Below, one piece after another: positions 1-7,727 of a stretch of DNA of 30,452 nucleotides. Under the pieces are notes generated by a model. The model saw nothing but the letters and a program-made list of their open reading frames with translations, made no database searches and was not told where the DNA came from. Origin of the DNA: CAMCYM01 sp964405405 (GTDB lineage Bacteria; Bacteroidota; Bacteroidia; Flavobacteriales_D; Sanyastnellaceae). Positions within the stretch are counted from its first letter, which is position 1. Each line of letters opens with the position of its first letter. A program made the position numbers and the translations under genes. Where the stretch lies: assembly GCA_964405405.1 (NCBI GenBank), contig CAYONT010000026.1, positions 1 through 30,452 on the forward strand, in the 5' to 3' direction.

Positions 1-1231
1 CCTCGATGCCGGTGTCGGGGTAGCGGAAGCGGACGTTTTCGAAGGCGAGCAGGGGTGGGGCGGCGTCCGAAGCAGCGGCGCCCGGAGCGGCCGCCGGCGC
101 GGTGAGGACCGAGCCGCTCTGGACCGAGGGCTGGGCGAGCAGGAAGTCGTTGATGCGGACCATCGACGCCTCCGCCTTCTGCACCAGGGACGTGACCCAG
201 CCCACCGAAGCGAAAGGCCAAGTGAGGAGATTGACGTAAAAGACGAACTGGAAGATGTGCCCCAGTTCCAGGTCCCCGGCGATCACCCGGCGCCCACCGA
301 CGTAGATGGTCAGAATCGTACTCAGGCCCACCAGCAACACGATGATGGGACCGAAGAGCGCCTCGGTGCGAACCAGGTCCAGTGCCCGGAACTTGTAGCG
401 CTCGGAGGCGGTGTGGAACCGGTCGTCCGCTGCGCCCTCCTGCCCGAAGGCCATGAGGATGCGGATGCCGGCGATGTGCTGCTGCACAAAACTCGAAAGG
501 CCGCTCTGCTCCTCCTGGACCCGCTCGCTCTGGGTGTGGATTGTGCGGGAAACCCGGTAGATGGCCCAGGACATCAGGGGCAGCGGCAACAGCGCAAAGA
601 GGGTGAGCTGCACATCGATGTACAACATCACTCCGACCACCAACAAGATGAGGATGAACAAGTTGAACGCGTACATCAGGGCCGGACCGAGGTACATCCG
701 CACCTTGCTGACGTCCTCGGAGATTCGGTTCATCAAGTCCCCCGTGTCATGCGCTTTGTAGAAAGCCGCGTCCAGCCGCTGGTAATGGTCGAAGATGCGC
801 GCCTTCAGGTCAAACTCCACATGCCGGGAGAGGATGATGATGGTTTGGCGCGTAAAAAACAAAAACACCCCTTTGATGAGGAACGCCACCACGTAAAGCA
901 GCGCCTGGAAACCGGCCACCCAGCCCATCCAGCGGTAAACATCCTCGCGGGAGTGGACGTCCGTGGCCGAAGCCTCCGGGATCAGGCGGGCCATCAGGTC
1001 GGGCAGGGCAGGGACGGGTTGGTCGGGCGCAAAGACCTGTTCCTCAGGGGTTTCATTGCGCAAGGGGGCAAGCCAAACCCGTTCCGCATCGCCCAGCGCG
1101 TTGACGCCCTCGCCGATGAGCGCCGGTGCATAGACCGCGAACAGGTTGGTCAGGATGATGAACAGGATGCCGCCCAACAAATGCCACTTGTACTTCCAAA
1201 TCAAGGGGTTGAGGGTCCAGAGGGCGTGCAT
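1..1231 (-). CDS. ABC transporter ATP-binding/permease protein (MsbA-like exporter half), C-terminus beyond the window
   Basis: The first 410 codons of a fused permease-ATPase exporter are visible. The protein begins MHALWTLNPLIWKYKWHLLG, the usual opening of Bacteroidota exporters of this family, and continues with several hydrophobic helices (for example around residues 20-35, 110-130, 175-215 and 260-280). The last visible residues, FENVRFRYPDTGIE, are the first strand of the nucleotide-binding domain, so Walker A, the signature motif and Walker B lie outside the window. The start codon shares one base with the stop of the upstream TonB receptor (TGATG), which implies translational coupling in one operon. 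Such half-transporters dimerise in the inner membrane and export lipids or drugs; the substrate cannot be told. The middle of the protein (about residues 40-95) is an acidic insertion between the first two helices. Confidence 0.9.
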   Translation of the reverse strand, partial: MHALWTLNPLIWKYKWHLLGGILFIILTNLFAVYAPALIGEGVNALGDAERVWLAPLRNETPEEQVFAPDQPVPALPDLMARLIPEASATDVHSREDVYRWMGWVAGFQALLYVVAFLIKGVFLFFTRQTIIILSRHVEFDLKARIFDHYQRLDAAFYKAHDTGDLMNRISEDVSKVRMYLGPALMYAFNLFILILLVVGVMLYIDVQLTLFALLPLPLMSWAIYRVSRTIHTQSERVQEEQSGLSSFVQQHIAGIRILMAFGQEGAADDRFHTASERYKFRALDLVRTEALFGPIIVLLVGLSTILTIYVGGRRVIAGDLELGHIFQFVFYVNLLTWPFASVGWVTSLVQKAEASMVRINDFLLAQPSVQSGSVLTAPAAAPGAAASDAAPPLLAFENVRFRYPDTGIE

Positions 1232-3618
1232 CAGAATCGGAAGTTCCAGGTCACCGAAGGTAGGATGGGAAACAGCGAAACTTGGTATGCCTGCAAATCG
1301 AGGGTGCCACTGGCCCAGTCCCCGGTGTTCGCGAAGTAGATGAAGTAGGGGTTGAGGCGGTTGTAGAGGTTGTAGATGCTGAAGTTCCAGCGCTGTTCCC
1401 ACCGGGGGTTTTGGCGGGGTGGGAGGTAGGTCACACTGAGGTCCGCCCGGTGGTAGGCGGGCATCCGGAATCCGTTCCGGGTGCCGTACACCTCGGCGAT
1501 GCGCCCCTCGAGCAAGTAGCGCTGCACGGGGAGGGTGAGGGTGTTGCCAGTGGCATACACCCAGGTCGCGGCCACCGTCCAGCGGTCCGAGACCCGGAAG
1601 TCCAGCACGAGGCTGAGGTCGTGTCTTCGGTCGAATTTGGCCGGGAAAGCGAGCCCGCGGTTGAGCTGCGCAAACTGCCGGTCGGTCTTGCTCCAGGTGT
1701 AGCCCACCCAGCCGGTGAGGCGTCCGTAGCGGCGCTTCAGGAAGTTCTCCACGCCGTAAGAGGTGCCCGATCCGGTGACGAGGTTCTGGTCGATGTTCAC
1801 GCCCACGTTGTCCTCGGGCCGGGCGTTTTCGCGGTACTCCACCAAGCCGTCCAGGGTCTTGTGGTACACCTCGATGGCGGCTTCCCAGCGTCCGTCGGGG
1901 CCCCAGGTGCGAAAGTAGCCCGCGGTCCATTGGCTGCCCCGTTGCGGGCCGATGCGGTCGGAGGCGGGAATCCAGATGTCGGTGGGCAGGGAGGCAGCCG
2001 AGAGCGAGGTCAGGTGCAGGTACTGCAGGTTCCGGCTCCACCCGGCTTTCCAGCTCGTCCCGGGACTGCGCTGGATGCGCAGGGCGATGCGGGGTTCCCA
2101 GCCGCCGTGGTGGGCGACCTGCTCCCCGCGCTCCCACTGGAGCACGGCGTCCGGTTCCCCCGCCGTGGCCGATGGCACGGTCCGGGAAAAGGGGCCCACC
2201 GGCAGGAAATCGGACCGCCGCAGCCCGAGGTCGAGCCGCAGCCACGGCAACGGATCCCAAGCCCCCGAGGCGAAGGCGGCCGTGGCGTGGCTCCGCATCG
2301 ACTGCGCCGTCCCCGTGTCGAACGTAGTTGGTCCCGACTGCGCGCTGAATTCGCTGGGAACCAGGAAATGGTGGGTGTACTGGCCCCCCCACCGCAACGT
2401 CGTCCCCGGCCGCGGCGTCCACACCCAGTCCCACCCCCCGCCGCCCTCCTGCAGCCCGCTCCGAAACCCGAATCGCCAAGCGTCCTGCCCGCCCTCGAAG
2501 GCAAAATCCGCCGCCGTGTAGCTCCCAAACGCCGTCTGCAGGAGTTCGTCCGTCACCACCCGTTGCCACTGGACCGACGCGGCCGTGTTCCCCCACGGAA
2601 TCTCGGTGCTGAAGTCCACCTCCGCGCTCGAAAATCGGAAAACGTCGCGCCCGTGGTACCCCATGACCCGAATCCGGTCCCGGTCCCCGAGGGCACATTG
2701 CAGCCCCACGTTGCTGTCGTAGAAATGGTAGCCGCTCCCCGAAAAAGCCCCGTCCCGCAGGAACGGCCGCACCAGCGCATCGATGTACGTTCGGCGACCG
2801 GCCACATACCAGCTGCCCACCGTCCGCCCTTCCTGGGCAATGGGCCCTTCCCAGGCCAAACGAGAACTGATCAACCCCAGGCCCCCCCGAATCCCCATCC
2901 TTTCCACCGGCTCCTCCCGGGTCTGCAAGTCCACCACGGACGAAATGCGCCCGCCGTAGTGGGCCGGCATGGTCCCTTTGACCACTTCCACGCCGCCGAT
3001 GACATCCGGGTTGAACACGCTGAAGAAGCCGAGGAGGTGGGCGGGGTTGTACACCACGGCCCGGTCGAGCAGGAGGAGGTTCTGGTCCGGCCCGCCGCCC
3101 CGGACATAGAATCCGGTGTTGCCCTCGCCCGCCGCTTGGATGCCGGGCAGCAGCTGCAGGGTCTTCAGGACGTCGACTTCGCCGAAGAGGGCCGGCAGGG
3201 TTTCGATTTCGCTCATCTGCAGGGACTGCACGCCCAACTGGGTGCCGCCCGTGTGTTCGCCGCGCCCGGCCCGGACTTCGGCGGCCTGCTCGATGCGGAC
3301 CACGTCCGGGGTGAGTGCCCACTCGGTCCGGGGGGCGTCCTGCGGCCAGCGGGCCACCGCGACCCCGTATCCCAGCATCTGAAACCGGACCTCCGCCGTC
3401 CCCGCCGGCACCTCCAACCGAAACCGCCCGCTGGCATCCGAGTAGGACCCCGACCGACCCGCGGCCCCCGTCCCCCCCACCGCGACCACGGCCACCCCCG
3501 GCAGGGGCGCGCCCGACTCCGCATCCCGGACCGTCCCTTGGAAGGGGGTTTGGCCTGCGCCCAGCAGGCCGCCCATCACAAGCCCGACCGCCAGGACCCA
3601 CGGCCGCAGCCGGTCCAT
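1231..3618 (-). CDS. TonB-dependent outer-membrane receptor with N-terminal carboxypeptidase-regulatory-like domain
   Basis: This is a 795-residue outer-membrane receptor. After a signal peptide (MDRLRPWVLAVGLVMGGLLG) comes a carboxypeptidase-regulatory-like domain (about residues 27-90; FQGTVRDAESGAPLPGVAV). A plug domain follows (about 145-235) with the motifs DVLKTLQLLPGIQ, FYVRGGGPDQNLLLLDRAVV and GGVEVVKGTMPAHYGGRISS. The rest is a beta-barrel ending in the terminal aromatic residue WNFRF. Receptors of this class import iron chelates, vitamins or other ligands using TonB-ExbBD energy; the ligand is not evident and there is no SusD partner, so it is not a SusC-type pair. An in-frame ATG 33 bases upstream (3651) is possible, but the chosen start gives a clean signal peptide and lies exactly 12 bases after TACCTCCC, as at other genes here. 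It is translationally coupled to the downstream ABC exporter. Confidence 0.9.
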   Translation of the reverse strand: MDRLRPWVLAVGLVMGGLLGAGQTPFQGTVRDAESGAPLPGVAVVAVGGTGAAGRSGSYSDASGRFRLEVPAGTAEVRFQMLGYGVAVARWPQDAPRTEWALTPDVVRIEQAAEVRAGRGEHTGGTQLGVQSLQMSEIETLPALFGEVDVLKTLQLLPGIQAAGEGNTGFYVRGGGPDQNLLLLDRAVVYNPAHLLGFFSVFNPDVIGGVEVVKGTMPAHYGGRISSVVDLQTREEPVERMGIRGGLGLISSRLAWEGPIAQEGRTVGSWYVAGRRTYIDALVRPFLRDGAFSGSGYHFYDSNVGLQCALGDRDRIRVMGYHGRDVFRFSSAEVDFSTEIPWGNTAASVQWQRVVTDELLQTAFGSYTAADFAFEGGQDAWRFGFRSGLQEGGGGWDWVWTPRPGTTLRWGGQYTHHFLVPSEFSAQSGPTTFDTGTAQSMRSHATAAFASGAWDPLPWLRLDLGLRRSDFLPVGPFSRTVPSATAGEPDAVLQWERGEQVAHHGGWEPRIALRIQRSPGTSWKAGWSRNLQYLHLTSLSAASLPTDIWIPASDRIGPQRGSQWTAGYFRTWGPDGRWEAAIEVYHKTLDGLVEYRENARPEDNVGVNIDQNLVTGSGTSYGVENFLKRRYGRLTGWVGYTWSKTDRQFAQLNRGLAFPAKFDRRHDLSLVLDFRVSDRWTVAATWVYATGNTLTLPVQRYLLEGRIAEVYGTRNGFRMPAYHRADLSVTYLPPRQNPRWEQRWNFSIYNLYNRLNPYFIYFANTGDWASGTLDLQAYQVSLFPILPSVTWNFRF

Positions 3619-3622
3619 CCCT

Positions 3623-3630
3623 GGGAGGTA
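3623..3630 (-). promoter_or_regulatory. Degenerate TAnnTTTG-type box before the TonB receptor
   Basis: TACCTCCC on the minus strand, then four bases, then the ATG at 3618. Only the TACCT part fits the consensus, but the 12-base distance from first T to start codon is the same as at six other genes in the window. It supports the inner ATG as the true start. Confidence 0.4.
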
Positions 3631-3651
3631 GATTTTACGCGGGTCAGGCAT

Positions 3652-3659
3652 TTACTTTG
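3652..3659 (+). promoter_or_regulatory. Putative -7 box before the peptide-binding lipoprotein gene
   Basis: TTACTTTG differs from the Bacteroidota consensus TAnnTTTG at one position. It lies 7 bases before an in-frame GTG (3667) and 34 bases before the ATG chosen for the downstream lipoprotein, so it also makes the GTG start possible. Confidence 0.45.
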
Positions 3660-3693
3660 CGCTCAAGTGAAAACAACAACGCGAAGCGGGCAG

Positions 3694-5409
3694 ATGTTGC
3701 GTGGGACGCCCCTTTTTCGGGCGATTCGTCCGGCGGCATGCGCGCTGCCGCTCGGCCTAACGCTGCCGCTGCCGCTGGCGCTGGTCTGGCTATCGGGTTG
3801 CAGCCCATCCATCCCGGACGACGACCGGGTGTTCCGCTACAACGAAAGTGCGGGCATCACATCGCTGGACCCGGCGCACGCCCGGTCGTTGGAGCCCATG
3901 TGGCTGGTAGACCAAATCTTCGACGGCCTGGTGGAACTCGATGCCCAGCTGCGCATCCAGCCGTTGCTCGCCACGCACTGGGAGGTCGCGGATTCGGGGC
4001 GGACTTGGACGTTCTACCTGCGGGAGGGGGTTCGGTTCCAGCCGGATGAGGGGGTGCCGGGCTGGGGAGCGGGGCGGGAAATGGTCGCCGCCGACGTGGT
4101 GTTCAGCCTCAACCGACTGCGGGACCCGGCGGTGGCATCAGCGGGCGGGTGGATCCTGGAGGCACTGGACACGGCGGCGGCGGGGCGTGGGATGGTGGCG
4201 CTGGACGACCGCCGGGTTCAGTTCCGTCTTCAGCGGGCCTTCCCGCCTTTCCTGGGACTGCTCACCACGCCCTATGCGTCGGTGGTGCCACCGGAGGTCG
4301 TAGCGCATTATGGCCCTGATTTCCGGGCGCATCCGGTGGGCACGGGGCCGTTCCAGCTCGCTTGGTGGATGGAGGACGTCGCGTGTGTCCTGCACCGCCA
4401 CACCGGCTACTGGGAGCGCGACGAGGCGGGCCGGCCCCTGCCGCGGCTCGAGGCGGTGCACGTGGACTTCGCCCAGGACCTCGGGGCCGAGTTCCACGGG
4501 CTGTTGCAAGGCCGCTACGACTGGGTGAGCGGGCTGCACAGTGCTTACATCGAGGAGGCCCTCACGGAGGAGGGTACTTTGCAGCCGGGTTTGGCAGGCC
4601 AAATCACCCTCCAACAAACTCCTTTTCTCAAAACGGATTACATCGGCATCCAGCTCGACCCCGACTACCCGGTGAGCCAGGGTTCGCCGCTGCAGGATGT
4701 GCGGGTCCGACGGGCGCTTTCGCTGGCGATCGACCGGCGGGGCATCGCCAAGCACCTGCGTCGGGGGGCGGTGGTGCCGACGGAGTACTTCACGCCGCCG
4801 GGCCTGCCGGGCGCCGCCCCGCGCAGCGAACCGGTCGCCGACCTGCCCCGCGCCCGGGCCCTGCTGGCCGAGGCGGGCTACCCCAACGGGACGGGGCTCC
4901 CCGCCTGGACCCTCCTGGCCACCTCGGAGTCGGTCGATCTCTGCGCGGCGCTCCAGCACCAATGGCAGGCCCTGGGGCTCCGCGTTGCGGTGGAGGTCGT
5001 CTCGCCGGCCACCCACCGCGAGCAAGTCGCCCAAGGGGAGGCCCTGCTGTTCCGCAAATCCTGGCTGGCCGACCACGCCGACGCGGAGAACTTCCTGTCC
5101 CTCTTCCTGACGACGAACTTTTCCCCGGGCGGACCCAACTACACGCACTACAGCAACCCCACCTACGACGCCTGGTACGCCGCGGCCATGGCCTCCCCAG
5201 ACGATGCCCAGCGCTACCGCTACTACGCCGCGATGGACAGCACCATCGCCGCTGGGCTCCCGGTCATCCCCCTGTTCCACGATCAGGTCACCCATTTCCT
5301 CCGGCACGGGGTGCAGGGCTGGTCCATCAGTCCCGTCAACCGACTGGATTTGCGCCGCGTCTACAAGGGCACCCCGGCCACCCCGTCCTCCCCGGCCTCC
5401 GCGCCGTAA
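3694..5409 (+). CDS. ABC transporter substrate-binding lipoprotein, family 5 (oligopeptide/nickel type)
   Basis: A 571-residue extracytoplasmic solute-binding protein of the SBP_bac_5 family. It has a lipoprotein signal with the lipobox LSGC (lipidated Cys36). The mature part carries family landmarks: RYNESAGITSLDPAHA near the start, VDQIFDGLVELD, WTFYLREGVRFQ, ADVVFSLNRLRDP, a central GTGPFQLAWW, VRRALSLAIDRRGIA, and near the end FSPGGPNYTHYSNPTYD and GLPVIPLFHDQ. Such proteins bind peptides, nickel chelates or sugars for an inner-membrane importer, but no permease or ATPase of the Dpp/Opp type is adjacent, so it may be an orphan receptor. An in-frame GTG at 3667 could be the start and would add nine residues. 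The gene is divergent from the TonB receptor. The substrate is unknown. Confidence 0.88.
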   Translation: MLRGTPLFRAIRPAACALPLGLTLPLPLALVWLSGCSPSIPDDDRVFRYNESAGITSLDPAHARSLEPMWLVDQIFDGLVELDAQLRIQPLLATHWEVADSGRTWTFYLREGVRFQPDEGVPGWGAGREMVAADVVFSLNRLRDPAVASAGGWILEALDTAAAGRGMVALDDRRVQFRLQRAFPPFLGLLTTPYASVVPPEVVAHYGPDFRAHPVGTGPFQLAWWMEDVACVLHRHTGYWERDEAGRPLPRLEAVHVDFAQDLGAEFHGLLQGRYDWVSGLHSAYIEEALTEEGTLQPGLAGQITLQQTPFLKTDYIGIQLDPDYPVSQGSPLQDVRVRRALSLAIDRRGIAKHLRRGAVVPTEYFTPPGLPGAAPRSEPVADLPRARALLAEAGYPNGTGLPAWTLLATSESVDLCAALQHQWQALGLRVAVEVVSPATHREQVAQGEALLFRKSWLADHADAENFLSLFLTTNFSPGGPNYTHYSNPTYDAWYAAAMASPDDAQRYRYYAAMDSTIAAGLPVIPLFHDQVTHFLRHGVQGWSISPVNRLDLRRVYKGTPATPSSPASAP

Positions 5410-5421
5410 ATTGCGCCTTCC

Positions 5422-6435
5422 ATGCTCAAGATCGACGCCCACACCCACATCCTGCCCCGGGAAATGCCCCGGTGGACGGAGAAGTTTGGCTACGGAAACT
5501 TCATCCACCTTGAGCCTGGCCGGCCGGGGTTTGCCCGGATGATGCAAGGCGAGCGCTTCTTCCGCGAGATCGGCGCGAACTGCTGGGACGAGGACCTGCG
5601 CATCGCGGAGTACGCGGCCACCGGAACCCGCGTCCAAGTGGTCTGCACGATTCCGGTCATGTTCAGTTACAACGCCCGGCCCGAGGATGCGCTGGAGGTC
5701 GCGCGGTTCCTGAATGACCACCTGGCGGAGTTGGTGGACCGCAAGCCCCGGCATTACATCGCCCTGGCCACGGTGCCGATGCAGGACACGGACCGGGCGA
5801 TTCAGGAGCTGGAGCGGGCCCAACAGCTGGGTCATTTGGGAGTCCAAATCGGCTCCAACATCAACGGCGCCAACCTGGGCGAACCGCGTTTCTTCCCCTT
5901 CTTCCAGGCCTGTGCCGACCTGGGGATGGCGGTGATGGTGCATCCGTGGGAGATGATGGGGCGGGAACAGATGGAGAAGTACTGGCTCCCTTGGCTCGTG
6001 GGGATGCCCGCGGAGACGGCCCGGGCGGCGTGCTCGCTCATCTTCGGCGGCGTGCTGGAGCGGCTGCCCCACCTGCGTCTGATGCTGAGCCACGCGGGCG
6101 GCTCCTTCCTGCCCACCCTAGGCCGAATCGAGCACGGGTTCCATTGCCGCCCGGACCTGGTGGCGGTGGACAACCCGGTGAACCCCCGGGCCTACCTCGG
6201 GAAGTTCTGGATCGACAGCGTGACGCACGACCCGGACCTGCTTCGGTACGTTCTGGCCCTGCAGGGCAGCCGGCGCATCTGCCTCGGCAGCGACTACCCC
6301 TTCCCGCTGGGCGATCTCGAAATCGGCGCCTTCATCGAGCGAATGGACCTGCCGACCGAGACGGTGGCAGACCTCTTCGCCCATGCGGCCATCGAGTGGC
6401 TGCAGTTGGACCCGGCGGAGTGGCTGAATCCATGA
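5422..6435 (+). CDS. 2-amino-3-carboxymuconate-6-semialdehyde decarboxylase (ACMSD), amidohydrolase family
   Basis: A 337-residue metal-dependent decarboxylase of the amidohydrolase superfamily, full length for the family and alignable by eye with animal ACMSD. Metal ligands and catalytic residues are all present: His7 and His9 (DAHTH), His174 (VHPWEMM), His224 (LSHAGG) and Asp291 (GSDYPFP). Substrate-binding Arg48 (FFREIGANCWD) and Arg243 (CRPD) match the known ACMSD arginines, and the signature KYWLPWLVGMPAET is intact. ACMSD diverts aminocarboxymuconate semialdehyde of the kynurenine pathway, or of 2-nitrobenzoate degradation, away from quinolinate. No other kynurenine gene is in the window. 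It starts 12 bases after the peptide-binding lipoprotein gene and is probably co-transcribed. Confidence in the family is high; the exact substrate is inferred from the conserved residues. Confidence 0.9.
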   Translation: MLKIDAHTHILPREMPRWTEKFGYGNFIHLEPGRPGFARMMQGERFFREIGANCWDEDLRIAEYAATGTRVQVVCTIPVMFSYNARPEDALEVARFLNDHLAELVDRKPRHYIALATVPMQDTDRAIQELERAQQLGHLGVQIGSNINGANLGEPRFFPFFQACADLGMAVMVHPWEMMGREQMEKYWLPWLVGMPAETARAACSLIFGGVLERLPHLRLMLSHAGGSFLPTLGRIEHGFHCRPDLVAVDNPVNPRAYLGKFWIDSVTHDPDLLRYVLALQGSRRICLGSDYPFPLGDLEIGAFIERMDLPTETVADLFAHAAIEWLQLDPAEWLNP

Positions 6436-6478
6436 GGCGGGGAGCAACCTCTGGGTCCTGGGGAGCGTCTTGGGGGTG

Positions 6479-7066
6479 ATGGATGCCGATTTGGCCCAAC
6501 TGATCGAAGCCTGCAAAAGGGAGGAACGCAGGGCGCAACATGCGCTCTACGCGCGCTTCGGCGCGATGATGTTCTCCGTTTCGGTGCGCTATACGAACAG
6601 CCGGGCGGACGCGGAGGACGTGGTGCAGGAAGCGTGGGTCAAGGTGTTTCGCCACCTGGACTCGTTTTCCCGAAACCACAGTTTTGAAGGTTGGCTGCGG
6701 CGCATCGTGGTCAACACCGCCATCACACACTACCGCAAAAACCTCCGGCACGTGCACCACCTCGACATTGACGAGGTGCATGCAACCCCAGCGGACTTGG
6801 AGGCGTTCAAGGAGTGTGATTTCACGCGGGAGGAGCTGGACCGGGCGATCGGGCAGCTTCCGACTGGGTACGGTTTGGTCTTCAACATGTATGTGATCGA
6901 TGGCATGAAGCACAAGGAAATTTCCGATCTGCTGGGCATCGATGTCAACACGTCGAAGAGCCAGCTTTCCCGGGCCCGCAAGTATTTACAAGACGTGCTA
7001 ACGCGTATGTCAGCCGTCGCTAGCCCGCAGCAATCGCTTTCCGAGCATGGAAAATCAAGCATTTGA
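6479..7066 (+). CDS. ECF-subfamily RNA polymerase sigma factor
   Basis: A 195-residue sigma-70 family protein with only regions 2 and 4, typical of extracytoplasmic-function sigma factors. Region 2 contains NSRADAEDVVQEAWVKVFRH (core binding and -10 recognition), followed by SFEGWLRRIVVNTAITHYRK. Region 4 holds IGQLPTGYGLVFNMYVIDG and the helix-turn-helix HKEISDLLGIDVNTSKSQLS. The chosen ATG gives MDADLAQLIEACKREER, the usual start; an upstream in-frame TTG (6470) is less likely. Its last 20 bases overlap the next gene, which encodes a one-TM protein with the layout of an anti-sigma factor, so the pair is probably a sigma/anti-sigma unit answering an envelope signal. The regulon is unknown; the exported protein two genes down is a candidate target. 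Confidence 0.9.
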   Translation: MDADLAQLIEACKREERRAQHALYARFGAMMFSVSVRYTNSRADAEDVVQEAWVKVFRHLDSFSRNHSFEGWLRRIVVNTAITHYRKNLRHVHHLDIDEVHATPADLEAFKECDFTREELDRAIGQLPTGYGLVFNMYVIDGMKHKEISDLLGIDVNTSKSQLSRARKYLQDVLTRMSAVASPQQSLSEHGKSSI

Positions 7067-7697
7067 CCGGTACGTCCAGTCGTTGTACGCCCAAGAATCC
7101 CTGACCCCGCCAGCGGCGCTGGAGTCGGCCATCTTTGCCCGCCTGGATGCGGTGCAGCCCGCCGCGCGCAAGCGCCGGCTGGGATGGTGGATGGCCTCGG
7201 TGGCCGGCCTGGTCCTGGCCGGCTGGCTGGTGGGCACGACGTGGCAGGCCGGGGAGCACGCCGGCGCAGCCGGGACCGCCGGGACCGCCGGGACGGCCGG
7301 GGCCGGGGTTGGGGCCGCCGGGGCTGGGGCCGGGGTGGCTGTTGGGGCTGATGTGGCTGCTGGGGCGGCTGTTGGGGCGGCTGCTGGGGTGGCCGCTGGA
7401 GCGGGCAAAGCGGGCGACGAGGTTCCCGCCGGGGAGACCGCTGCAGGGGTCGAGGTGGCCAGGGGGGGTACGGTGGTGAGGTCACGGACCACATCGACAT
7501 CTCCAACTCTTGTTTCGACTCCCGTTTCATCTCCTGTTTCGAATTTTTCCTCCCAAGCTGCTCCTTGCGAACCGGTGAGGAAGCTGGAAGTGCGTCCGTT
7601 TCAGCGGACGGGGAGAGTGGGGGAGAAGGGTTTGGTCTACCCACGGGAAGAACGTGAGGTGGTGGCGATGCCGGCAACGATCACGGTCCGTCAGTAA
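7047..7697 (+). CDS. Single-pass membrane protein, probable anti-sigma factor, with Ala/Gly-rich low-complexity segment
   Basis: 216 residues with no clear family match by eye. The layout is: a short cytoplasmic N-terminus (MENQAFDRYVQSLYAQESLT), a basic flank (ARKRR), one transmembrane helix (about residues 46-64), an Ala/Gly/Val-only segment (about 68-139), a Ser/Thr-rich linker (144-170), and a hydrophilic C-terminus. The gene starts inside the ECF sigma gene (20-base overlap), and position plus topology suggest an anti-sigma factor, although no zinc-binding HxxxCxxC motif is present. The Ala/Gly segment is encoded by GGGACCGCC- and GGGGCTG-type short repeats and may vary in length between strains. 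The function is inferred from context only. Confidence 0.65.
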   Translation: MENQAFDRYVQSLYAQESLTPPAALESAIFARLDAVQPAARKRRLGWWMASVAGLVLAGWLVGTTWQAGEHAGAAGTAGTAGTAGAGVGAAGAGAGVAVGADVAAGAAVGAAAGVAAGAGKAGDEVPAGETAAGVEVARGGTVVRSRTTSTSPTLVSTPVSSPVSNFSSQAAPCEPVRKLEVRPFQRTGRVGEKGLVYPREEREVVAMPATITVRQ

Positions 7698-7715
7698 GGC
7701 GGCGGGGTCAGGGTG

Positions 7716-7723
7716 TATCTTGG
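7716..7723 (+). promoter_or_regulatory. TAnnTTTG-type box before the repeat-rich exported protein
   Basis: TATCTTGG, then four bases, then GTG at 7728. There is one mismatch to TAnnTTTG, and the first T is 12 bases before the start codon. It decides the GTG start over the GTG at 7713, which would lie upstream of the box. Confidence 0.5.
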
Positions 7724-7727
7724 GCGC

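Noticed and set aside
3651..3651. Upstream ATG of the TonB receptor as start
   Set aside because: It would put 11 polar residues (MPDPRKIYLPG) before the signal peptide and lies upstream of the TACCTCCC box.
1282..3660. A 1375-codon plus-strand open frame covering the antisense of the TonB receptor before the lipoprotein
   Set aside because: Antisense shadow in GC-rich DNA; Pro/Arg/Val-rich with no domain. Only the part from 3694 has a signal peptide and family motifs.
4138..6093. 651-codon minus-strand open frame
   Set aside because: Antisense to the peptide-binding lipoprotein and ACMSD; His/Arg/Gly-rich and unlike any protein.
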